In this document: piece after piece, positions 1-4,845 of the stretch
Position numbering within the stretch: position 1 is the stretch's first letter
Layout: the number at the start of each line of letters is the position of its first letter
Assembly (NCBI GenBank): GCA_964480195.1
Contig: CAYZOJ010000079.1
Location: 1-5,422 of the forward strand
Direction of reading: 5' to 3'
Length of the DNA stretch: 5,422 nt
Source: Stercoripulliclostridium_A sp964480195
Lineage (GTDB): Bacteria > Bacillota > Clostridia > Christensenellales > DTU072
Program-made: the position numbers and the translations under genes
The notes under the pieces: generated by a model
Told to the model about the DNA's origin: nothing
What the model saw: the letters and a program-made list of their open reading frames with translations, nothing else
Databases searched by the model: none

Positions 1-55
1 GAGTGTCACCTTGCCAAGGTGAAAGTCGCGGGTCCGAATCCCGTCTCCCGCTCCA
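1..55 (+). tRNA. tRNA-Gly(GCC), 5' end outside window
   Basis: This is the 3' two-thirds of a glycine tRNA; the acceptor 5' strand and most of the D arm lie before the window. The anticodon stem is TCACC (6-10) with GGTGA (18-22), enclosing the loop TTGCCAA with anticodon GCC at 13-15. The T stem is GCGGG (28-32) with CCCGT (40-44), closing with one G-T pair. The acceptor 3' strand CTCCCGC (45-51), discriminator T52 and encoded CCA (53-55) match the usual GCGGGAG acceptor and U73 of bacterial tRNA-Gly. The T loop reads TCCGAAT, so the position normally occupied by T55 (pseudouridine) is C. Identity is secure; intactness of the missing 5' part cannot be judged. Confidence 0.96.
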
Positions 56-93
56 AAAAAATAACAACCGAAGTAATCGGTTGTTATTTTTTT
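55..93 (+). terminator. Intrinsic terminator of the tRNA-Gly transcript
   Basis: A perfect 17-bp inverted repeat has its left arm at 55-71 and right arm at 77-93, with the 5-base loop AGTAA. The inner 10 bp (ACAACCGA and flanks) hold the G/C pairs, and the outer part is an A-tract paired with a seven-T tract, giving the U-run of a Rho-independent terminator. The left arm begins at the final A of the tRNA CCA end, so the tRNA has essentially no 3' trailer before the hairpin. The A-tract on the left means it could also stop transcription arriving from the right. Confidence 0.93.
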
Positions 94-114
94 GTGCGGA
101 GCGCCCCGTTACTC

Positions 115-197
115 AATGATGTTGCCTGTGGCAATGATGTTTGCCTATCGGCAAATGATGTTTTGCTTTGCAAAATGATGTTTTCGCTTACGCGAAA
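115..197. repeat. Array of four small hairpins separated by AATGATGTT
   Basis: The 9-mer AATGATGTT occurs four times, at 115-123, 133-141, 154-162 and 174-182, about 20 bp apart. Each copy is followed by a short inverted repeat whose arms differ from unit to unit yet stay complementary: TTGCC/GGCAA (122-126, 130-134), TTTGCC/GGCAAA (140-145, 150-155), TTTTGC/GCAAAA (161-166, 170-175) and TTTCGC/GCGAAA (182-187, 192-197), with loops of 3 to 4 bases. Neighbouring units can also pair with each other across the spacer, for example GGCAA (130-134) with TTGCC (141-145), so two folding registers compete. I see no convincing coding use. I recall similar arrays between genes in gut Clostridia, but cannot search; function and orientation are unknown. 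Confidence 0.8.
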
Positions 198-220
198 GTT
201 ATGGTATTTAAGAGCAGAAA

Positions 221-282
221 GACAATCCCTCAGTCTACGCGGTTAAAAACCGCGTAGCCAGCTCCCTTTACACAAAGGAGCC
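221..282. repeat. Non-coding repeat module with two hairpins (MITE-like)
   Basis: The segment runs ACAATCCCTCAGT, then a perfect 10-bp hairpin with arms CTACGCGGTT (235-244) and AACCGCGTAG (248-257) and loop AAA, then a second hairpin with arms GCTCC (261-265) and GGAGC (277-281), extended by TTT/AAA with C266 bulged and loop ACAC. From memory, the frame CCCTCAGT-hairpin-AGCTCCCTTTACACAAAGG(G)AGCC recurs between genes in gut Clostridia, and its minus-strand reading gives the spurious peptide APLCKGSW. This copy lacks one G that would pair with the bulged C, so it is probably a slightly decayed member. No transposase or clear target-site duplication is visible. Confidence 0.6.
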
Positions 283-344
283 TTACCGCTTATTAACTTT
301 TTGCCGTTTTGGATATGTTTGAGTACGTATAGTTGAAATACGGC

Positions 345-376
345 GTGAAAAAGCCCTTGCGAGCAAACTTTTTCAC
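345..376. other. 9-bp stem-loop of unknown role
   Basis: GTGAAAAAG (345-353) and CTTTTTCAC (368-376) are perfect complements around a 14-base loop, inside which TTG and CAA can pair again. It lies beyond the rubrerythrin terminator and no gene reads directly into it from the left. The stem is mostly A/T and no U-run follows it, so it is not a convincing terminator; it may be the edge of the repeat island or a decayed structure. The surrounding DNA at 283-400 otherwise shows nothing I can name. Confidence 0.45.
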
Positions 377-400
377 TTACATCATAGCATATATGAGAAT

Positions 401-432
401 AAAAAAAGACTTCCGCTGGGAAGTCTTTTTTT
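401..432 (-). terminator. Intrinsic terminator after rubrerythrin (bidirectional)
   Basis: A perfect 14-bp inverted repeat, AAAAAAAGACTTCC (401-414) with GGAAGTCTTTTTTT (419-432), has a 4-base loop. On the minus strand it starts 27 bases past the rubrerythrin stop codon, and its U-tract ends the leftward transcript. The symmetrical A and T tracts should let it work for rightward transcription too, shielding the leftward operon from readthrough. Confidence 0.93.
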
Positions 433-459
433 GATAAAGTCACCGGGCTTAATTGGATT

Positions 460-999
460 TTAATAGTTTTTGGCTTCGATTTGGAAGTAGGCTTGCGGGT
501 GCGCGCATACGGGGCAGATTTCGGGGGCGTTGGTTCCGACTACGATATGTCCGCAATTACGGCACTCCCAAACTTTGACATCGCTCTTACTAAATACTTC
601 ACGCGTTTCTACATTATGGAGAAGCGCACGATATCTCTCTTCGTGACGTTTTTCGATTTCGCCTACCATTCTGAACTTTATCGCAAGCTCCGGGAAACCC
701 TCCTCTTCGGCGGTCTTTGCAAAACCTTCGTACATATCGGTCCACTCATAATTCTCGCCGTCGGCGGCAGAACTTAAGTTTTCGGCAGTGTCGCCTATTC
801 CCATAAGCTCTTTGAACCAAAGCTTGGCGTGCTCTTTTTCGTTATCGGCGGTTTCAAGGAATAACGACGCTATCTGCTCATAACCTTCTTTCTTCGCTTT
901 TGACGCAAAAAAGGTATACTTATTGCGGGCTTGCGATTCGCCCGAAAACGCTTCCATTAAGTTCTTTTCGGTCTGTGTGCCTGAATATTTGTTTGCCAT
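460..999 (-). CDS. rbr: Rubrerythrin (diiron peroxidase with rubredoxin domain)
   Basis: This 179-residue cytosolic protein reduces hydrogen peroxide to water, taking electrons through a rubredoxin centre from NAD(P)H-linked reductases; it is a main peroxide defence in anaerobes. Residues 1-130 form the ferritin-like four-helix domain, with SGESQARNKY (E21), ETADNEKEHA (E54, H57), GENYEWTDMY (E82, E85) and IEKRHEERY (E116, H119) at the positions of the diiron ligands. Residues 144-175 form the rubredoxin domain, with C146-x2-C149 and C162-x2-C165 binding one iron; the 12-residue gap between the pairs is the classical rubrerythrin spacing. The segment between helices two and three is roughly a dozen residues shorter than in Desulfovibrio rubrerythrin, with no key residue lost. 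The start is fixed by AAAGGAG (1008-1014), 8 bases before the ATG. It lies 35 bp after the pyrophosphatase gene with no terminator between, so the two are probably co-transcribed. Nothing suggests a PerR box, although that was judged only by eye. Confidence 0.97.
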   Translation of the reverse strand: MANKYSGTQTEKNLMEAFSGESQARNKYTFFASKAKKEGYEQIASLFLETADNEKEHAKLWFKELMGIGDTAENLSSAADGENYEWTDMYEGFAKTAEEEGFPELAIKFRMVGEIEKRHEERYRALLHNVETREVFSKSDVKVWECRNCGHIVVGTNAPEICPVCAHPQAYFQIEAKNY

Positions 1000-1034
1000 T
1001 ACGATATCTCCTTTATATGTTATGTGGTTCGGAA

Positions 1035-1619
1035 TTAAAATGTCTTATTTAATTTATCGCATAACGCGGTAAGCGCACGCCCGCGATGACTGACGGAATT
1101 CTTTTCGCCGGCTTCCGCCTCGCCGAAACTCTTTTTTAAGTCGTACGAGTAAAACAAGCTGTCGTAACCGAATCCGTTACTTCCCACTTCCTCGGTGAGA
1201 ATTTCACCCTCGGTTCGCCCCTCTGCCGTTACTATTTTTCCGTCGGGATAATAAAGGACTATTGATGTATAGAACGCGGCGCGTCTATCGGTTATCCCGC
1301 GCATTTCGCTAAGAAGCTTTTTTCTGTTGAGTTCTGAGTTGCCGTCCTCACCGCCGTAACGCGCCGAATACACTCCGGGGGCGCCTCCCAATGCTTCTAC
1401 AATCAAACCGGAATCGTCCGCCAATGCGGGCATTCCTGTTGCTTCGGATACGGTTTTTGCCTTTTTTAAGGCATTGCCGTAAAAGGTATCGGCGTCTTCG
1501 ACGACCTCGACGGAAACGTTCTCTTGTTTAAGCGACGATATCGTAAATCTATCGCCCAAGATCTCAATAAACTCTTTTAACTTATGACTGTTGTTGGTAG
1601 CCGCTACTAATTTTTCCAT
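1035..1619 (-). CDS. rdgB: XTP/dITP diphosphatase (RdgB/HAM1 family)
   Basis: This house-cleaning enzyme hydrolyses XTP, ITP and dITP to monophosphates plus pyrophosphate, keeping deaminated purines out of DNA and RNA. The 194-residue protein has the family signature in order: ATNNSHKLKEF (T8, N9, K13), the GNALKKA segment (48-54), LADDSGL (66-72, with D69 as the expected general base), GAPGVYSARYGG (79-90), GSNGFGYDSLF (146-156) and SHRGRAL (177-183). Two family positions vary: GFGYDP is here GFGYDS, and the usual RRAxFxC is RRAAFYT. I use the Met at 1619 because AAGGAGGT lies just upstream and the family N-terminus begins there. An in-frame ATG at 1664 would add 15 unrelated residues, has no ribosome binding site and falls inside the promoter. 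It is the first gene of the leftward unit, divergent from guaB, whose substrate IMP and product XMP are the precursors of the triphosphates this enzyme removes. Confidence 0.95.
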   Translation of the reverse strand: MEKLVAATNNSHKLKEFIEILGDRFTISSLKQENVSVEVVEDADTFYGNALKKAKTVSEATGMPALADDSGLIVEALGGAPGVYSARYGGEDGNSELNRKKLLSEMRGITDRRAAFYTSIVLYYPDGKIVTAEGRTEGEILTEEVGSNGFGYDSLFYSYDLKKSFGEAEAGEKNSVSHRGRALTALCDKLNKTF

Positions 1620-1623
1620 ATTG

Positions 1624-1631
1624 ACCTCCTT
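1624..1631 (-). promoter_or_regulatory. Strong Shine-Dalgarno that fixes the rdgB start
   Basis: On the minus strand AAGGAGGT is followed by CAAT and the ATG at 1619, giving 5 bases between GGAGG and the start codon. It selects this Met over the upstream in-frame ATG at 1664. It also falls at the predicted transcription start of the leftward promoter. Confidence 0.9.
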
Positions 1632-1635
1632 ACCG

Positions 1636-1664
1636 ATTATATCAAACACGAAACAATATTGCAA
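1636..1664 (-). promoter_or_regulatory. Sigma-A promoter for rdgB-rbr
   Basis: Read on the minus strand, the -35 is TTGCAA (1659-1664) and the -10 is a perfect TATAAT (1636-1641), separated by exactly 17 bp, with TGA just before the -10 (an extended -10, TGn). The discriminator is short, so the start would be near A1630. The leader before the rdgB ATG would then be only about 11 bases and would begin with the Shine-Dalgarno sequence itself. An A/T palindrome abuts the -35. Confidence 0.85.
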
Positions 1665-1680
1665 TTAAAAACTTTTTAAT
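1664..1680. promoter_or_regulatory. A/T palindrome between the divergent promoters
   Basis: ATTAAAAA (1664-1671) and TTTTTAAT (1673-1680) are perfect inverted repeats around a single C. The palindrome touches the -35 of the leftward promoter and ends 31 bp before the -35 of the guaB promoter. It could be an operator or an UP-element for either promoter. No regulator can be named, and A/T-rich palindromes also arise by chance. Confidence 0.35.
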
Positions 1681-1711
1681 CCCGCGCATTCGGACTTTAA
1701 GAGCTAAACGA

Positions 1712-1740
1712 TTGACTTTTGTTTTCTTTAATAATATAAT
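1712..1740 (+). promoter_or_regulatory. Sigma-A promoter for guaBA
   Basis: TTGACT (1712-1717) and a perfect TATAAT (1735-1740) are separated by exactly 17 bp, a near-consensus vegetative promoter. Transcription would start in the A-run around 1744-1748, leaving a leader of about 20 bases that is almost filled by the guaB ribosome binding site (AAAAGGAG, 1755-1762). There is no space for a riboswitch or attenuator. Starting with A matches what is known of Bacillus subtilis guaB, where the initiating ATP ties expression to the ATP/GTP balance; that parallel is inference. Confidence 0.9.
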
Positions 1741-1767
1741 TACAAAAAGAAATTAAAAGGAGTTTTT

Positions 1768-3222
1768 ATGTCCAAGATTATTAAAGAAGGTTTGACTTTC
1801 GACGACGTTCTTTTAATTCCGCAATACTCCGACGTGTTGCCCAAGAACGCCGATATCTCAACTAAACTTACTGACACGGTTAAATTGAACATTCCCCTGA
1901 TCTCGGCGGCTATGGATACGGTTACGGAATCCGGGCTCGCAATTGCTATGGCGCGCGAAGGCGGTCTCGGTATCATTCATAAAAATATGACCATAGACGA
2001 GCAAGCCTCTCACGTTGACAGAGTTAAACGCAGTGAACACGGCGTTATAACCGACCCCTTCTATTTGAGTCCCGAACATCTTGTAACCGACGCTATCGCT
2101 CTTATGCGCAAGTACAAAATAAGCGGTGTGCCGATTACCAAAGGTAAAAAACTCGTGGGCATACTGACCAACCGCGATCTTCGTTTTGAAACCGATTTCA
2201 ATCGTCCCATCGCGGATGTTATGACCAAAGAAAATCTCATCACCGCGCCCGTAGGAACGACTCTACAGGACGCGCAAATAATCCTCGGCAGACATCGTAT
2301 AGAGAAACTCCCTCTCGTCGATAAAGACGGCAACTTAAAGGGTCTTATTACGATTAAGGATATAGAAAAATCCATCCAATACCCGAACGCGGCAAAAGAC
2401 AAAAACGGCAGACTTATCGTAGGCGCGGCGGTCGGAGTCGGTCAAAACACCCTCGACAGAGTTAAAGCTTTGGTCGACGCAAAAGTCGATATCATCACGG
2501 TAGACACCGCACACGGTCATAATCAAGGCGTTCTCGACACCGTTCGCAAGGTGAAAGAAACTTATCCCGATCTTCCTCTTATCGCCGGCAACGTCGCAAC
2601 CGCTGCCGCAACCAAGGCTCTTATCGAAAGCGGTGCCGACGTCGTTAAAGTTGGTATCGGTCCCGGCTCCATTTGCACAACGCGCGTCGTCGCGGGTATC
2701 GGCGTTCCGCAAATCACAGCTATTATGGATTGCGCTGAGGAAGCCGATAAACACGGCAAACGCATTATCGGCGACGGCGGTATCAAATACTCGGGCGACA
2801 TCATCAAAGGTCTTGCCGCAGGCGCAAGCGCTATTATGATAGGTAGTCTTCTCGCGGGAACCATGGAATCCCCCGGAGCTCTCGAAATTTACCAAGGCAG
2901 AAGCTTTAAGGTTTACCGCGGAATGGGCTCTCTCGCGGCAATGGAATGCGGTAGTAAAGATCGCTACTTCCAAGAAGACGCAAAGAAACTCGTTCCCGAA
3001 GGCGTCGAAGGGCGTGTGCCTTATAAGGGCGCTCTCTCCGACGTTGTATTCCAACTCGTAGGCGGTATCCGCTCGGGTATGGGTTACTGCGGAAAACACA
3101 CTATCGACGAACTCCGCACAAATTCCGAGTTTATTAAAATTTCGGGTGCTTCTCTTGTCGAAAGCCACCCCCACGATATCTCTATCACCAAAGAATCGCC
3201 CAACTACTCGCCTAAAAACTAA
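1768..3222 (+). CDS. guaB: IMP dehydrogenase
   Basis: GuaB oxidises IMP to XMP with NAD+, the rate-limiting step of guanine nucleotide synthesis, and works as a cytosolic tetramer or octamer. The 484-residue protein is full length for the bacterial family (about 485-490). The TIM barrel starts with LTFDDVLLIPQYSDV (9-23) and is interrupted by two CBS domains (about 95-145 and 150-205), the Bateman module that senses adenine and guanine nucleotides. VDTAHGH, GIGPGSICTTR with catalytic C303, GDGGIKYSGDI (phosphate binding), and the mobile flap ECGSKDRYFQED with R399-Y400 follow in the usual order. The start is set by AAAAGGAG, 5 bases before the ATG. Codons are strongly biased toward C-ending forms (CTC, ATC, GTC), suggesting high expression. 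guaA follows after 8 bases, so the two form one operon. Confidence 0.98.
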   Translation: MSKIIKEGLTFDDVLLIPQYSDVLPKNADISTKLTDTVKLNIPLISAAMDTVTESGLAIAMAREGGLGIIHKNMTIDEQASHVDRVKRSEHGVITDPFYLSPEHLVTDAIALMRKYKISGVPITKGKKLVGILTNRDLRFETDFNRPIADVMTKENLITAPVGTTLQDAQIILGRHRIEKLPLVDKDGNLKGLITIKDIEKSIQYPNAAKDKNGRLIVGAAVGVGQNTLDRVKALVDAKVDIITVDTAHGHNQGVLDTVRKVKETYPDLPLIAGNVATAAATKALIESGADVVKVGIGPGSICTTRVVAGIGVPQITAIMDCAEEADKHGKRIIGDGGIKYSGDIIKGLAAGASAIMIGSLLAGTMESPGALEIYQGRSFKVYRGMGSLAAMECGSKDRYFQEDAKKLVPEGVEGRVPYKGALSDVVFQLVGGIRSGMGYCGKHTIDELRTNSEFIKISGASLVESHPHDISITKESPNYSPKN

Positions 3223-3230
3223 TTACGATT

Positions 3231-4784
3231 ATGCAAGAACAATCTTCTATCCAGCAACATCAAACGGTCATCGTCTTGGACTTCGGCGGACAGTATAATC
3301 AACTTATCGTTCGTCGTATAAGAGATCTCGGAGTATATTGCGAACTTCTGCCCTACTCCACAAGCTTAGAGCGCGTTAAAGAAATTGCTCCCGTCGGCAT
3401 TATTCTTACCGGCGGTCCCAACAGTGTGTTCGAAGCAGATTCTCTCGCTTTGGATCCCCGTATCCTCGATTTGGGAATACCGACTCTCGGAATTTGCTAC
3501 GGAGCACAACTCATCGCGCACCTCAAAGGCGGTGTGGTAAAATCGGCAACGACCAAGGAATACGGCAAAATCAACATAACGCATAAAGAGTCCCCGCTGT
3601 TTGCAAACATCCCCGAAAATACGATTGTTTGGATGTCGCATACCGATTACGTCGAAAGCGTGCCTGCGGGATTTGAAATTCTCGCAAGTTCTTCCACCTG
3701 CCCCGTCGCGTCATACGGTAACGAGGCGACAAAAATCTACGGCGTACAATTCCACCCCGAAGTGGTTCACTCCGAATACGGCAACAAGCTCCTTTCCAAC
3801 TTCCTCTACGAAGTAATCGGCGCGAAAGGCGATTGGACTATGCATAACTTCGTCGAAGATATGGTCCAAAAGATCAAAGAAAAAGTCGGTGATAAAAAAG
3901 TTCTTTGTGCAATGAGCGGTGGCGTTGACTCTGCGGTCGCAGCCACTCTCGTTTATAAGGCTGTAGGCGAAAACCTCACGTGTATGCTTGTCGACCATGG
4001 TCTTATGCGTAAAAACGAAGTTAAAGAAGTCGTCGAATGCTTCCGCGACGGTCTCGGAATGAACCTCCTCGCGATAGACGCGTCCGAACGTTTCCTCACC
4101 AAACTCGCGGGCGTTACAGACCCCGAACGCAAACGTAAAATCATCGGCGAAGAGTTCATTCGCGTATTCGAGGACGAGGGCAAAAAACTCGGCAAAATGA
4201 ACTTCCTCGTACAAGGAACGATTTATCCCGACGTCATCGAATCGGGCTTCGGAAAAGCCGCTCTTATAAAATCACACCACAATGTCGGCGGACTCCCGGA
4301 TGTAATCGACTTCGACGAAATAATCGAACCTCTCCGCGACCTCTTCAAAGACGAGGTACGTAAAGTCGGTCTGGAGCTCGGTTTAAGTCGTAAAATCGTT
4401 ATGCGTCAGCCCTTCCCCGGTCCCGGACTCGCGATACGTATCATCGGAGAAATCACCAAAGAAAAACTCGATATTCTTCGCGACGCGGACGCTGTTTTCC
4501 GTGAGGAAATAGCTTTGAACGGTCTTGATACCGAGATTTGGCAATACTTTGCCGTTCTTACCAATATGCGCAGTGTCGGCGTTATGGGAGATATGCGCAC
4601 GTATGACTATACTCTTGCACTTCGCGCGGTCAACAGTATTGACGCTATGTCGGCGGACTGGTCAAAAATCCCCTACGACGTCCTCGGCAAAATAAGCAAT
4701 CGTATCGTTAACGAATGCAACGGAATTAACCGCATAGTTTACGATATAACTTCCAAACCCCCGGCGACAATCGAATGGGAATAA
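3231..4784 (+). CDS. guaA: GMP synthase (glutamine-hydrolysing)
   Basis: GuaA converts XMP, ATP and glutamine to GMP, finishing the pathway begun by the gene before it. The 517-residue protein is complete for the two-domain bacterial form. Residues 13-195 are the class I glutamine amidotransferase, with triad C89 (GICYGAQ) and H175/E177 (FHPE). Residues 200-400 are the ATP-pyrophosphatase domain with P-loop SGGVDSA (229-235). The C-terminal dimerisation domain carries RQPFPGPGLAIRIIGE and ends with the family's typical SKPPATIEWE. The ATG lies 8 bases after the guaB stop, and no Shine-Dalgarno sequence precedes it (CTAATTACGATT), unlike the other genes here. An in-frame stop at 3213 and a conserved core beginning near residue 13 leave no better start, so translation probably depends on coupling to guaB. 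Confidence 0.98.
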   Translation: MQEQSSIQQHQTVIVLDFGGQYNQLIVRRIRDLGVYCELLPYSTSLERVKEIAPVGIILTGGPNSVFEADSLALDPRILDLGIPTLGICYGAQLIAHLKGGVVKSATTKEYGKINITHKESPLFANIPENTIVWMSHTDYVESVPAGFEILASSSTCPVASYGNEATKIYGVQFHPEVVHSEYGNKLLSNFLYEVIGAKGDWTMHNFVEDMVQKIKEKVGDKKVLCAMSGGVDSAVAATLVYKAVGENLTCMLVDHGLMRKNEVKEVVECFRDGLGMNLLAIDASERFLTKLAGVTDPERKRKIIGEEFIRVFEDEGKKLGKMNFLVQGTIYPDVIESGFGKAALIKSHHNVGGLPDVIDFDEIIEPLRDLFKDEVRKVGLELGLSRKIVMRQPFPGPGLAIRIIGEITKEKLDILRDADAVFREEIALNGLDTEIWQYFAVLTNMRSVGVMGDMRTYDYTLALRAVNSIDAMSADWSKIPYDVLGKISNRIVNECNGINRIVYDITSKPPATIEWE

Positions 4785-4845
4785 GATGACGCGTTCTACA
4801 CTCGGTCAAGTGAAATCGCTACACTAAATTATTGAGGCTATATAT
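4785..4845 (+). other. guaA-acetyltransferase gap with a 7-bp direct repeat
   Basis: This 61-bp gap has no terminator-like hairpin with a T-run, so guaA transcripts may read into the next gene. CTACACT occurs twice (4796-4802 and 4819-4825), 23 bp apart. TACACT from the two copies would sit 17 bp apart as poor -35 and -10 matches (3/6 and 4/6), so a weak separate promoter is possible but unproven. GAGG (4834-4837), 8 bases before the ATG at 4846, is the likely ribosome binding site. Confidence 0.3.

Noticed and set aside
115..197. CRISPR array
   Set aside because: The repeat is only 9 bp, the spacers are short self-complementary hairpins rather than unique 30-40 bp sequences, and no cas genes are near.
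19..246. 75-codon open frame on the plus strand
   Set aside because: It begins inside the tRNA-Gly gene and crosses the terminator and the hairpin array, so it cannot be a real coding sequence.
243..443. 66-codon open frame on the minus strand between the repeat island and the rubrerythrin terminator
   Set aside because: It runs through the terminator hairpin, the orphan stem and the repeat module, has no ribosome binding site, and its last residues (APLCKGSW) are the repeat read as protein.
1620..1767. PurR box (CCGAAC-type) in the divergent region
   Set aside because: Only weak fragments such as CCGAAT (minus strand) are present, without the tandem pair expected of PurR sites.
2335..3174. 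279-codon open frame antisense to guaB
   Set aside because: The guaB codon bias leaves few stops on the other strand. The product is low-complexity with no recognisable fold, there is no ribosome binding site, and guaB itself is unmistakable.
3711..4214. 167-codon open frame antisense to guaA
   Set aside because: It mirrors the highly biased guaA codons, with no motif and no expression signals.
4785..4845. Terminator after guaA
   Set aside because: Only a 4-bp CACT/AGTG stem is possible and no T-run follows it.
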